Assembly (NCBI GenBank): GCA_035651995.1
Contig: DASRER010000033.1
Coordinates: 1-55,400, forward strand
Length of the DNA stretch: 55,400 nucleotides
Source: Terriglobales bacterium
GTDB taxonomy: Bacteria > Acidobacteriota > Terriglobia > Terriglobales > Acidobacteriaceae
Reading direction: 5' to 3'
Both the position numbers and the translations under genes were made by a program. The notes beneath the pieces were generated by a model that saw only the letters and a program-made list of their open reading frames with translations, searched no databases and was not told the origin of the DNA. Shown piece after piece: positions 1 through 8,328 of the stretch. The stretch's first letter is position 1. Every line of letters begins with the position of its first letter.

Positions 1-34
1 TCGGCTCTCGGCTCTCGGCTCTCGGCTCTCGGCT
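1..34. repeat. 7-bp tandem repeat (TCGGCTC)
   Basis: Almost five perfect copies of TCGGCTC open the window, downstream of ftsA and presumably just upstream of ftsZ. It belongs to the low-complexity intergenic sequence seen at many gene borders here. No function can be assigned. Confidence 0.9.
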
Positions 35-81
35 AGAGACTACTTCGATTTTGATTTTTTGATTTCTACTTTTTTTCGTCT

Positions 82-117
82 TTCTGCGTCCCTCTGCGTC
101 CTCAGCGTCCTCTGCGT
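82..117. repeat. Dispersed repeat family B (CTCTGCGTCC type)
   Basis: This is a run of CTCTGCGTCC/TCAGCGTCC units. A near-identical copy lies at 6058-6084 and an inverted copy at 5948-5975. It starts a few bases after the ftsA stop codon, so it sits in the ftsA-ftsZ spacer. Confidence 0.85.
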
Positions 118-124
118 TGAAGTC

Positions 125-1342
125 CTACGGTTTCCTCGCGAAGAGCGACTTCAGCTTCGCCCCGATTCCCTGCTCCTGCGCGCCCCTCGCCACCCGCGAG
201 CGCTGCGCGTACGTCGCCATGCCGAGCACGGTGGCGTACTCCGGCTCGGCCAGCGTTTCCGGCATGCGTCCCAGCGCGGCCGGCGCCGCCAGGCGCGCCG
301 GCTTGCGCAGCACGTCTTCCGCAATCTCGGTCATCGAATTCAGCCGCGCGCCGCCGCCGGTGAGCACCAGACCCGCACCGCACAACTCGAAGACGCCGGC
401 ATGGCGCAGGTTGTCGCGCAGCATCTCGAACAGCTCGCGGGCGCGCGGCTCCAGCACCTCGCCCAGCAGGCGCTGCGGCATCAGCCGCGACGGACGATCA
501 CCCACCGCGGGCACTTCAATCTCGTTGGCTTCCGGGATGCGCGTCACCACGGCGCAACCGAACATGCGCTTGATCTTTTCCGCGTCAACGAGCGGCGTGC
601 GCAGCCCGACGGCCACATCGCTGGTGAAGTGGTCGCCGCCGATGGGAATCACCGCCGTGTGCACCACCACGCCGTTGTGGCAGACGACCACGTCGGTCGA
701 ACCTGCGCCAATATCGGCCAGGCAAACGCCCAGCTCGCGCTCATCGGCGCGCAGCACGGATTCCGCCGACGCCAGCGCCTCAAAAATAGTGTCGTCCACG
801 TGAATGCCCGCGCGATTCAGGGCCGTGACCACATTCTGCGAGGCGCTGTCGGCGGCGGTGGCCACGTGGACCTTCACCTCCAGCCGCGTGGCCATCATGC
901 CCAGCGGATCGCGGATGCCGGTCTGCTCGTCGAGCAGGAATTCCTGCGGCAGCAGGTGCAGGACCTTGCGGTCGGGCGGCAGGGTGATGGCGCGGGCGCG
1001 TTCCACCGCCTGGCGGACGTCGTCGCGCGTGATCTCGCGAGCGCGCGAGCCCAGCACCACGCCGCCGCGGCTGTTCACGCCGCGTATGTGCGCGCCCGCG
1101 ATCCCGGTGACGCCGTGCTCCACTTCCACGCCGGCCGCCTCTTCCGCCGCCACCATCGCCCGCTGGATGGCGGCGATGGCTTTTTCCAGGTCCACGATCA
1201 CGCCCTTGCGCGAGCCGCGCGACTCGGCCACTCCGTGGCCCAGATAGCGCAGGCCGGATTCGCCGCTCTCGGCTACCAGCACGCACGTCTTGGCGCTGCC
1301 CACGTCAATGGCTGCGAGAACGTTCTCCGGCTGCTTCCCCAT
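125..1342 (-). CDS. ftsA: Cell division protein FtsA
   Basis: FtsA is the actin-like ATPase that tethers FtsZ filaments to the inner membrane and recruits later divisome proteins. The 405-aa length is normal for the family. The phosphate-1 loop AAIDVGSAKT lies at residues 10-19, followed by the 1C domain and the second nucleotide motifs DIGAGSTD and LTGGGA. The C-terminus GIGAKLKSLFARKP reads as the amphipathic membrane-targeting helix. It is the last dcw gene in the window, 87 nt after ftsQ, and ftsZ is expected just past position 1. The ATG start at 1342 begins MGKQPENVLA. Repeat DNA begins four bases after the stop. Confidence 0.95.
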   Translation of the reverse strand: MGKQPENVLAAIDVGSAKTCVLVAESGESGLRYLGHGVAESRGSRKGVIVDLEKAIAAIQRAMVAAEEAAGVEVEHGVTGIAGAHIRGVNSRGGVVLGSRAREITRDDVRQAVERARAITLPPDRKVLHLLPQEFLLDEQTGIRDPLGMMATRLEVKVHVATAADSASQNVVTALNRAGIHVDDTIFEALASAESVLRADERELGVCLADIGAGSTDVVVCHNGVVVHTAVIPIGGDHFTSDVAVGLRTPLVDAEKIKRMFGCAVVTRIPEANEIEVPAVGDRPSRLMPQRLLGEVLEPRARELFEMLRDNLRHAGVFELCGAGLVLTGGGARLNSMTEIAEDVLRKPARLAAPAALGRMPETLAEPEYATVLGMATYAQRSRVARGAQEQGIGAKLKSLFARKP

Positions 1343-1429
1343 GGCCCCCTGCGCCGCGCCGCTCTGGCTCGGGCGGCTTCACTGCTTCATCCTGTTGTGG
1401 CTGGCTGGAATTGCGGTTGATGATGGCGC

Positions 1430-2491
1430 CTACCGCTTCCCTTTGGGCGGTGGCGCCTTGCCGTCGGCTGCGATCTTGATGGCCTGTCGCTGCGCGCCGG
1501 CGTCGGGATTGACAATGACCTGCCGTTCGTAGCGCAGGTCCACCGAGCTCAGCTTCTGGAACTGCGCCCGCCACTGCTGCACATGCGCCTTGTAGATCTT
1601 GAAGCGCTCCAGGAAATTGGCGTCGCCCAGGTGCACGAACACCGCGCCATCGTCGTCGGGCACGGTCACCCGCACGTCCGCCGGATCGCTTAGGTCCATT
1701 TCGCTGATGTCCTGCGAGTAGCGCGCGCCTTCCGAATCAAGTTCGCGCATCACCCGGGTGAAAATCCTCATGCGCGCCGCGCGCGTGGAGAGCGGCTCGT
1801 TCGCGCCCATGCCCACCAGCACCGGAAACGAGTACTTCTTCTGCGAGCGGGCGGGCAACTCCATGAGCACGCCGCCCGCGTCAATGAGCTGGATGCGCGA
1901 GCCCACTTGCGCGAACGCCACCGGCGTCCGCTCGCGAATCTTCACGCTGATGCGGTGCGGCAGCAGGCGCATTACCGTGGCCGATTCGACCCACGGAATC
2001 TCTTCCAGTTGGCGCCGCCGCTCGGCCAGCGGCACAAAGAAGATGTTACGGCCAAGGTCGGCGGCGAATACTTCCATGACCTGCGGCTTCGAGACGTTTT
2101 CCAGGCCCGCGAGCTGCACGTCGTCGCTGGACTCCATGCGGAAGCGCCATGAGTGCGTGCCGTAGCTGTAGAGTTGGTAGCCACCCCAGGCCAGCACGGT
2201 GGCGCAGGCCAGCGCGATGACGCCCTGGCGCAGCCGGTTCGCTGCCTTGCGCGGCAGCGGCCCGCGGCGCACCGGAACGCGCTTCTGTCCGCGCAGAAAT
2301 GGTGACTCTTCCTCGACCTCCAGGTCGAGTAGCCGCGGATCGAAGTCGTCATCTTCGACGGCCGCGCGCGAACCGCCGCGCTCCGCTTCCTCGTCGGAAT
2401 AGGCCGTCCCGGCCCCGGAATGGCCCGCGCCGGCTCCGCGCTTGCCGCGCCAGGGAGCCGAATCGGTTGGATATCCGTCGTTCCGCGCCAT
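1430..2491 (-). CDS. ftsQ: Cell division protein FtsQ
   Basis: FtsQ is a bitopic divisome protein that links FtsB/FtsL and early to late division proteins. A long, charged, low-complexity cytoplasmic tail (about 80 residues) precedes one membrane segment near residues 90-111. A POTRA domain follows (about 120-190, containing RNIFFVPLAERR and IPWVESATV), then the FtsQ beta domain to about residue 330. The reading frame is open to a TTG at 2494, but the adjacent ATG at 2491 is the more likely start. A TATAGT hexamer at about 2531-2536 could be a -10 for a separate ftsQA(Z) transcript, but I see no good -35. At 353 aa it is long because of the N-terminal tail. Confidence 0.92.
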   Translation of the reverse strand: MARNDGYPTDSAPWRGKRGAGAGHSGAGTAYSDEEAERGGSRAAVEDDDFDPRLLDLEVEEESPFLRGQKRVPVRRGPLPRKAANRLRQGVIALACATVLAWGGYQLYSYGTHSWRFRMESSDDVQLAGLENVSKPQVMEVFAADLGRNIFFVPLAERRRQLEEIPWVESATVMRLLPHRISVKIRERTPVAFAQVGSRIQLIDAGGVLMELPARSQKKYSFPVLVGMGANEPLSTRAARMRIFTRVMRELDSEGARYSQDISEMDLSDPADVRVTVPDDDGAVFVHLGDANFLERFKIYKAHVQQWRAQFQKLSSVDLRYERQVIVNPDAGAQRQAIKIAADGKAPPPKGKR

Positions 2492-2630
2492 CAATGCCTG
2501 TTTTTGGTCGAGAGAACGCCCGCGAGCACACTATAGCTTGGAATTGTGGAATTGCGGAGTGTGAAGTTGGGCTCCGGCGCTGCCACACCGCAGAAACGCA
2601 GCTTGCTACGCCCACGGCGACCAGCCGAGA

Positions 2631-3173
2631 CTAGCTGATCGGCGTGGCCGGGGGCCGCGGCGCCCGTGGCACGGCCATGCGGTACTGCAACCGCCATGAG
2701 CGCCGTTCGGCGCGAATCAGCGAATCGATCTGGGAGCGGCTCATGAATCGGGTTTTGACCGGAATGTACTTCAGGCTAGCGAGTTGGCTCCCATCGATGT
2801 GAAGGGCCGCCGGCAGCACCGTGGCTGCGTACGCCAGGGCAGGTTCAGGCACGGAAATGTGGGGAAGCTGCTTCACCGGAGCAGCGACCCGCGCAGGCTC
2901 GCGACGGCAAGTGGTTACTGCGCCGGAAGCTTGCGCCCCCGGAGCCGGATTCGCAACCTGCTGAGCGCTCTGCTGGCCGGCGGCGGCGTCATCGGCGTGG
3001 CGGGCGCGCTCCATCCACTGCGCCGCGCTCTCCGGCTGCCCCAGCATGGCTTCCACATAGGCGATGCCGGCCAGCATGCGCGGGCTCCGGATGCTCAGGT
3101 CCGGAGCCGGAACGGCCATCGCCAATCCCAGCGCCGCCCACGCCCCCACCGCCAATTTCAAGCCCGATTGCAT
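2631..3173 (-). CDS. Secreted protein of unknown function in the dcw cluster
   Basis: I do not recognise this 180-aa protein. It begins MQSGLKLAVGAWAALGLAMA, which reads as a signal peptide or N-terminal anchor. An Ala/Gln-rich low-complexity middle (about 55-95) follows, then a more ordered C-terminal part containing MSRSQIDSLIRAERRSW. It sits between the TPR gene and ftsQ, where many bacteria carry murB and ddl; it resembles neither. A promoter-like pair lies 20-50 bp upstream, so it may be transcribed apart from the mur genes. The start is the ATG at 3173, preceded by GAGGCG. Codon use is less biased than in its neighbours, so it could be fast-evolving. Confidence 0.6.
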   Translation of the reverse strand: MQSGLKLAVGAWAALGLAMAVPAPDLSIRSPRMLAGIAYVEAMLGQPESAAQWMERARHADDAAAGQQSAQQVANPAPGAQASGAVTTCRREPARVAAPVKQLPHISVPEPALAYAATVLPAALHIDGSQLASLKYIPVKTRFMSRSQIDSLIRAERRSWRLQYRMAVPRAPRPPATPIS

Positions 3174-3193
3174 CGCCTCATTGCCTTCCGCCT

Positions 3194-3223
3194 ATAAGAC
3201 GAACGAGCTGGGCGTTTGTTAAC
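3194..3223 (-). promoter_or_regulatory. Putative promoter upstream of the 180-aa secreted protein
   Basis: On the minus strand TTAACA (3222-3217) is followed after 17 nt by TCTTAT (3199-3194), a passable sigma-70 pair. The same bases also read AAC, 16 nt, CGTC, a spacing typical of ECF sigma factors. Which reading applies cannot be settled from sequence. Confidence 0.35.
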
Positions 3224-3292
3224 GGCGCTCGGAAATTTTTCTGTGGGATGGGAATTCAGTCAGCTCGCATCTGACCGGCAGCTCAGGCGATT

Positions 3293-3350
3293 GCTGAATG
3301 CAAGGGCTGAATGCAAGGGCTGAATGCTGCGTGCTGACTGCTGAATGCTG
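3293..3350. repeat. Dispersed repeat family C (GCTGAATGC type)
   Basis: GGGCTGAATGCAA and GCTGAATGCTG units are repeated in tandem just downstream of the TPR gene stop codon. The same type recurs at 33604-33640 and 33669-33703. Confidence 0.8.
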
Positions 3351-3355
3351 TCTTC

Positions 3356-4423
3356 TCACCTCAGCCGCTTCAAATCCGCCTGCGCCGCTTCGAGCTTGGG
3401 ATCCATTTTCGTCGCGATCTCCACCTCTTTATAGGCGTCGGCTTTGTGGCCCTGCTTCTCCAGCGCCAGGCCGAGCCTCCAGTGGGCGGCCGCGAGCTTG
3501 GGCTGGCCGGGCTCGGGCTCCTGGGTGAGGTATTTGCGGAAGTAGCGTTCGGCGCGCGCATAGTCGCTGCCGCTGGCATCCGTCACGATCACGCGTCCGG
3601 CCTGGTAGTACGGCACCAGGTTGTCGGGGACGTTTTTCTCCGCCAGCGCAAGCGTCGTGTCCAGGTCCGGCCAGCGCTTCTGGCTGGCATAGACGACGGC
3701 CAGCAGCGTGTACGCGTTGCTGCGCGTGGGGTCCAGCTTCTCCAGGTCGCGCGAGCACTTCTCCGCCTCGGCCCAGCGTGACTTGCTCGTCAGGTAACTG
3801 CACCAGGTGATGGCGGTCTCGTAGTTGTTCGGGTTGGCGTCGTGCTGCTTCCGGTACAGGTCGGGCAGCTTGTCCACCTGCTTTTCTTTTTCGGCAAGTT
3901 CGGCCAGCGCCATGTAGCCGCGCACCGCGTCAATCTTCATGACTTCCTGAGCTTCGGCGCGCGCCTTGTTTTTGTCGCCGCCCACGATGCCGGGCGCGTC
4001 CCAGTAATAGATCATGTAAACGTAGTGCGCCTGCCCGTGCTTCGGGTCGATGGCCAGCGCCGCATCGAGTTCCTTGCGGACGTTGCGCGCCAGGCCAATC
4101 TGTTTGAAGAAGCTCGCCTTGCCCGCCTGCTCGCCGTAGACGCGAGCCAGCCAGTAGTGCGCGTCGGCGCTCTTGGGATCGAGCTCGACCGCCTTCTTCG
4201 CGAGACCCTCGGCGCCTTCCAGGTCGCCGTAAATCATGCGGACGCGCGCCTTCAGGCGCAGCGCGTGCGCATCGTTCGGGTTCTTCTGCAGCGCGGCGTC
4301 AACCGCTGCGGCGGCGCGCTTCCAGTGGCCGCCATCAACCAATTGGTCGAGTTGATCGGCGGCGCGCGCGCCGATGGCAAGCGTGATCAGCAACGCCAGG
4401 AATTTCGTTGCGCGAAGGTGCAC
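3356..4423 (-). CDS. Secreted TPR-repeat protein
   Basis: Tetratricopeptide repeats fill most of the protein: HWKRAAAAVDAALQKNPND, DLEGAEGLAKKAVELDPKS and later pairs, ending in HKADAYKEVEIATKMDPKLE. Such solenoids bind partner proteins, and nothing enzymatic is visible. I place the start at the GTG at 4423 (VHLRATKFLALLITLAIGARA, a clean signal peptide), because GGAGG lies four bases upstream. The longer ATG frame from 4531 would translate dispersed repeat DNA. The resulting length is 355 aa. Its place directly after murC, within the cluster, suggests a role in envelope assembly or division, but that is inference. Confidence 0.75.
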   Translation of the reverse strand: MHLRATKFLALLITLAIGARAADQLDQLVDGGHWKRAAAAVDAALQKNPNDAHALRLKARVRMIYGDLEGAEGLAKKAVELDPKSADAHYWLARVYGEQAGKASFFKQIGLARNVRKELDAALAIDPKHGQAHYVYMIYYWDAPGIVGGDKNKARAEAQEVMKIDAVRGYMALAELAEKEKQVDKLPDLYRKQHDANPNNYETAITWCSYLTSKSRWAEAEKCSRDLEKLDPTRSNAYTLLAVVYASQKRWPDLDTTLALAEKNVPDNLVPYYQAGRVIVTDASGSDYARAERYFRKYLTQEPEPGQPKLAAAHWRLGLALEKQGHKADAYKEVEIATKMDPKLEAAQADLKRLR

Positions 4424-4446
4424 AAATCCTCCCAACAGCAGCTCCA

Positions 4447-4528
4447 GAGTTTCACGTTTCAAGTTTCGAACTTCCAGTTTCGCAGCTTGCTGCACAAAGA
4501 CTCGAAACCTGAAACTTTCCTCGCAGTT
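4447..4528. repeat. Dispersed repeat family D (GTTTCAAGTTTCGA type)
   Basis: GTTTCA, AAGTTTCGAA and TCGAAACCTGAAACTTTC units make an imperfect inverted repeat between murC and the TPR gene. A better-formed copy is at 41174-41247. Confidence 0.75.
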
Positions 4529-5934
4529 CACTTGTCGTGAGCGCCCGCGGCAGCGCGCGCTCCCAGCTTTTCCAGCACCATGGGGCCAATTTGCGAGACG
4601 TTGCCGGCGCCGAGCGTGAGCACCAGGTCGCCCGGCGAAGCGGCGGCCGCGGCCGCCTCGGCTGCCTCGGTGAAGCTGGTCACGTAGCGAGCACGCCCCG
4701 CAGCATTCGTCACGGCTTCGGCCACGCGCTCGCCGGTAACGCCGGCAATCGGCTGTTCACTGGCGGCGTAGATGTCGAGCACGAACACTTCGTCGGCGTC
4801 GCCGAACGCGCGCCCGAATTCCTCGAGCAGCGCCTGGGTTCGCGTGTAGCGATGTGGCTGGAAGATGACCAGAACGCGCTGGTAGCCGCATTGCCGCGCC
4901 GCGGCCAGCGTGGCGCGAATCTCGGTGGGATGATGGCCGTAATCGTCCACCACGGTGACGCCGCTCGCCTCGCCGCGCATCTGGAAACGGCGATCAACGC
5001 CGCGGAAAGTCTCCAGCCCCGCGCGCACGTCGTCGAGCTTCAGGTCGAGCCCCACGCCGACGGCCACCGCCGCCGCCGCGTTCAGGACGTTGTGCGCGCC
5101 GGGAACGTGCAGCCGGAATTCACCAAGATCGCTTCCCTGGTAGCGCACGCGAAAACGGCTGAGGCAATCGGAGCCGCGCGATTGCAGCCCTGTGTCGAGC
5201 ACGCGAAAATCGGTTCCCTCGGCCGTGCCGTAGGTCACCACTCGGCGCGAGACGCGAGGCAGCAGCGCGCGCAGCCGCGCATCGTCAACACAGGCAATCA
5301 CCGTGCCGTAAAACGGCACGCGGTCCATGAACTCGACGAAGGTCTGCTCCACGTCGTCCATGTCGCGATAGCAATCCATGTGCTCGCGGTCGATGTTGGT
5401 CACCACCGAGATGATCGGCGAGAGCTTCAGGAACGAGCGGTCGCTCTCGTCGGCCTCGGCGACCAGGTACTGCGATTTGCCCAGGCGCGCATTCGAGCCC
5501 ATCGCGTCCACGCGCCCGCCTACGACGACCGTCGGATCGAGGCCGCCCGCGGCAAGGACGGCTGCGGTCATCGAAGTTGTCGTCGTCTTCCCGTGCATGC
5601 CCGCGATGGCGATGCCGTATTTCAGCCGCATCAGCTCGGCCAGCATCTCGCCGCGCTGGATGATCGGAACTTTCAGGCGATGCGCTTCAACAATCTCCGG
5701 ATTGCTCGCCGAGATAGCGGAACTCGCGACCACGACCTCGGCGCCACGCACATTCTCGGCGCGATGTCCTTCTTGGATCGTCGCCCCCATCTTCGCCAGC
5801 CGCCCGGTCAGCGGGTTCAGCTTCAAATCGGAGCCGGAAACGCGAAAGCCGAGGTTCAGCAGGACCTCGGCAATGCCGCTCATCCCGATGCCGCCGATGC
5901 CGACAAAATGCACGCGTTGGATCTTGGCAAACAT
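4528..5934 (-). CDS. murC: UDP-N-acetylmuramate--L-alanine ligase (MurC)
   Basis: MurC adds L-alanine to UDP-MurNAc with ATP, the first amino-acid step of peptidoglycan precursor synthesis in the cytoplasm. The N-terminal Rossmann motif GIGGIGMSGIAE sits at about residues 12-23. The ATP loop GMHGKTTTTSM follows near residue 113, and the Mur ligase C-terminal domain carries DYGHHPTEI, diagnostic for MurC. The length of 468 aa is typical. The ATG start at 5934 is preceded by AAGGA. murG is upstream across a 134-bp spacer filled with inverted copies of repeat family B, and the TPR gene is downstream. Confidence 0.96.
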   Translation of the reverse strand: MFAKIQRVHFVGIGGIGMSGIAEVLLNLGFRVSGSDLKLNPLTGRLAKMGATIQEGHRAENVRGAEVVVASSAISASNPEIVEAHRLKVPIIQRGEMLAELMRLKYGIAIAGMHGKTTTTSMTAAVLAAGGLDPTVVVGGRVDAMGSNARLGKSQYLVAEADESDRSFLKLSPIISVVTNIDREHMDCYRDMDDVEQTFVEFMDRVPFYGTVIACVDDARLRALLPRVSRRVVTYGTAEGTDFRVLDTGLQSRGSDCLSRFRVRYQGSDLGEFRLHVPGAHNVLNAAAAVAVGVGLDLKLDDVRAGLETFRGVDRRFQMRGEASGVTVVDDYGHHPTEIRATLAAARQCGYQRVLVIFQPHRYTRTQALLEEFGRAFGDADEVFVLDIYAASEQPIAGVTGERVAEAVTNAAGRARYVTSFTEAAEAAAAAASPGDLVLTLGAGNVSQIGPMVLEKLGARAAAGAHDK

Positions 5935-5947
5935 TCCTTAAACCCAA

Positions 5948-6084
5948 ACCGCAGAGGACGCGGAGGACGCAGAGGCTTCAATCTTAACTGCTTCCAATTC
6001 GCTATTAGTGATGGACCGAATACGCAGTCCCTAAAAACAAACACCAAAGCCCTTGTTCCTCTGCGTCCTCAGCGTCCTCTGCGG
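5948..6084. repeat. Inverted pair of family B repeats in the murG-murC spacer
   Basis: The 5948-5975 copy (GCAGAGGACGCGGAGGACGC) and the 6058-6084 copy (CTCTGCGTCCTCAGCGTCC) are near reverse complements about 80 bp apart, so the transcript could fold them together. The second copy contains the murG stop codon. Confidence 0.8.
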
Positions 6085-7151
6085 TTTGCCGTTATGTTTT
6101 TCGCGAGCTGTGCAATCGCCCGCGCCGCATCGGGCCGCGACAGCGCTCGCGCCGCGGCGCTCATTTGTCGCAATCGCGCCCGATCGGCGAACAGGCCGGC
6201 AATCGTTTCGGCCAGGCGGGCCGGCGTCAGCTCCGATTCAGGCAGCACTACCGCTGCATCCTTTGACGCCAGCGCTTCGGCGTTGCGCCGCTGGTGGTCG
6301 TCGGCAGCCCGGGGAAACGGAATGAAGATGGCCGCCCTCCCTGCCGCTGCGACCTCGGCCACCGTGCTGGCTCCGGAGCGGCACACGAGCAGGTCGGCGC
6401 GATCATAGGCCCTGGCCATGTCCTCTATATAAGGACGGACGTCGGCTTCCACGCCCTGAGCCGCGTACGCCGAGCGCACTGTCTCGAATTCCCGCTCGCC
6501 GCTCTGGTGCGTGATCGCCAGCTCCGGCACGCGGCGCCGCAGTTCCGGCAGGGCCTCGCATATCGCCCTGTTGATGGCGTGCGCGCCCTGGCTGCCGCCG
6601 AACACCAGCAGCGACGGCCCTTCCGCCTCGCCCCGAGGCGGTACCTGAAAAAACGCCGCACGCACCGGGACGCCAGTCACGTGGCACTTTCCGCCCCCGA
6701 ACCAGCGGCAGCTCTCTTCAAACTGCACCGCTGCCGCCGTGACCCAGCGCGCCACGCGCCGATTGGCGAAGCCGGGCATGAGGTTCGGCTCGAAGGCGAT
6801 CGTGGGAACGCCGCGCAGGATCGCCGCCAGCATGGCGGGGCCAGAGGCGTATCCGCCCACGCCAATCGCCACGTCGGGTCGGAACGCGCGCAGGATGCGA
6901 CGCGAGGCCAGTATCGCCCGCGGCAGGTCGGAGACTGTCCGCAGGCGCCGCGCGAAACTGACCCTGTTCAGCGGGCCAACTTCGACGAGCCGCAACTCAA
7001 ATCCGGCTTGTGGGACAAGACGCGTTTCGATGCCGCGCGAGGTGCCGATGAAGATGACTTCGGCCGCGAATTGCGACTTGAGTTCCTGTGCAATGGCCAG
7101 CGCGGGGATGACGTGCCCGCCGGTTCCGCCGCCCGCCAGGATCACGCGCAT
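6069..7151 (-). CDS. murG: Lipid II synthase MurG
   Basis: MurG transfers GlcNAc from UDP-GlcNAc to lipid I on the inner face of the membrane, giving lipid II. The glycine-rich loop GGGTGGH is at residues 7-13. [21 protein letters not shown] and SGASTVAEV, all family hallmarks, follow in order. The 360-aa length is normal. The ATG start is one base after the ftsW stop, so the two are probably translated together. The last residues (RRGR and stop) are encoded by the family B repeat, so the native C-terminus was replaced or extended by the repeat. Confidence 0.95.
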   Translation of the reverse strand: MRVILAGGGTGGHVIPALAIAQELKSQFAAEVIFIGTSRGIETRLVPQAGFELRLVEVGPLNRVSFARRLRTVSDLPRAILASRRILRAFRPDVAIGVGGYASGPAMLAAILRGVPTIAFEPNLMPGFANRRVARWVTAAAVQFEESCRWFGGGKCHVTGVPVRAAFFQVPPRGEAEGPSLLVFGGSQGAHAINRAICEALPELRRRVPELAITHQSGEREFETVRSAYAAQGVEADVRPYIEDMARAYDRADLLVCRSGASTVAEVAAAGRAAIFIPFPRAADDHQRRNAEALASKDAAVVLPESELTPARLAETIAGLFADRARLRQMSAAARALSRPDAARAIAQLAKNITANRRGR

Positions 7152-7152
7152 A

Positions 7153-8244
7153 TCAGTCCGCGTGCTGGGTGATGTTCAGCAGCACCCCGATGGACGCCAG
7201 CGTAATAAACAACGATGAACCGCCATACGAGACCAGCGGCAGCGGAATTCCCTTCGTCGGCAGCATGCCCAGCACCACGCTGATGTTGAACATGGCCTGC
7301 ACCACCACCATCGCCGTAATGCCGGTGGCTAGATAACGTCCGAATGGGTCCTGCGTGAGCACGGCCGCGCGCACGCCGCGATACATGAACACGGCGAACA
7401 GCGCGACCACGACCACGCTGCCCACCAGCCCCCACTCTTCCGCCAGCACGGAGAAGATGAAGTCCGTGTGCGGCTCCGGCAGATAGAAGAGTTTCTGCTT
7501 TCCTTCCATCAGTCCCTGTCCCATCACGCCGCCGGTCGACACCGCGATCAGCGACTGAATGATGTGAAAGCCGCGTCCCTGCGGGTCCGAGTAAGGATCC
7601 AGGAAGGCGAGAATCCGCTGGTAACGCCAGCCCACGCGGAAGATCAGCAGATACAGCACGGGAAGGCCCGCTACCGCCGAATAAGCGAAGTAGCGCCAGT
7701 TCATGCCAGCGATATAAAGGATCGCGCCCGTGATGGCGATGCATGCCATGGCCGTGCCCAGGTCCGGCTGCTTCACGATGAGCGCGGCAAACAGCAGGCT
7801 CGGCGCCACCGCGGGCAGCAGCGTCGCGCGCCAGTCGTCCATCGACTTGGTCCGCGTCTCGAGGAAATACGCGAGAAATAAAATGATGACCGGCTTGGCC
7901 AGTTCCGACGGCTGGAACGAGAAGCTGCCCAGGTGGAACCACCGGTGCGTGTTGTGCGAGCGATCGAGGAAAAAGACGCCGATCAGCAGCACCGTCGTGA
8001 CCGCCAGCGACGAAAAGACAACCGCCGGGTGCTTGTACTGGCGGTAATCCACCTTCATCGCCAGCAACATCACCGTCAGCCCGGCGACGGCCCATGCCAG
8101 CTGGCGCAGGAAAAACGTGTACGGCGAACCGAAGCGCTCCTTGGCCACCACCGCCGAGGCGCTGAACACCATCACCAGCCCCACCAGCACCAGCATGAGG
8201 GTGACGGCAAACAACGTTTTGTCGACGCTGACCCGTTTCGCCAT
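7153..8244 (-). CDS. ftsW: Peptidoglycan glycosyltransferase FtsW
   Basis: FtsW is the SEDS-family septal glycan polymerase, working with FtsI. The 363-aa protein is a multi-spanning membrane protein. SEDS landmarks are visible: [17 protein letters not shown], the large extracellular loop with [38 protein letters not shown], and SYGGSS near the end. Placement between murD and murG supports FtsW rather than RodA. The gene follows murD after an 84-bp spacer with TTGTTATTTGTTATTG repeats. The start [12 protein letters not shown] is at an ATG. Confidence 0.94.
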   Translation of the reverse strand: MAKRVSVDKTLFAVTLMLVLVGLVMVFSASAVVAKERFGSPYTFFLRQLAWAVAGLTVMLLAMKVDYRQYKHPAVVFSSLAVTTVLLIGVFFLDRSHNTHRWFHLGSFSFQPSELAKPVIILFLAYFLETRTKSMDDWRATLLPAVAPSLLFAALIVKQPDLGTAMACIAITGAILYIAGMNWRYFAYSAVAGLPVLYLLIFRVGWRYQRILAFLDPYSDPQGRGFHIIQSLIAVSTGGVMGQGLMEGKQKLFYLPEPHTDFIFSVLAEEWGLVGSVVVVALFAVFMYRGVRAAVLTQDPFGRYLATGITAMVVVQAMFNISVVLGMLPTKGIPLPLVSYGGSSLFITLASIGVLLNITQHAD

Positions 8245-8245
8245 T

Positions 8246-8277
8246 TGTCAATTGCTATTTGTTATTTGTTATTGACT
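8246..8277. repeat. AT-rich short repeat in the murD-ftsW spacer
   Basis: TTGCTATTTGTTATTTGTTATTG is a tandem of TTTGTTA-like units. It stands out as AT-rich in a GC-rich cluster and directly precedes the ftsW start on the minus strand. No function is evident. Confidence 0.6.
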
Positions 8278-8328
8278 GAGGTCCTTCTTGCTTTCACCAG
8301 CGTGCATGCCGGGACGGTTTCAATCGCC

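Noticed and set aside
59-1420. Long plus-strand open frame (453 codons) opposite ftsA
   Set aside because: It is a shadow of a GC-rich gene: Arg/His/Ala-rich, no domain, and the minus strand is clearly ftsA.
4537-6408. Plus-strand open frame of 623 codons opposite murC and part of murG
   Set aside because: It spans two well-supported genes and their repeat-filled spacer, with low-complexity Arg/His composition.
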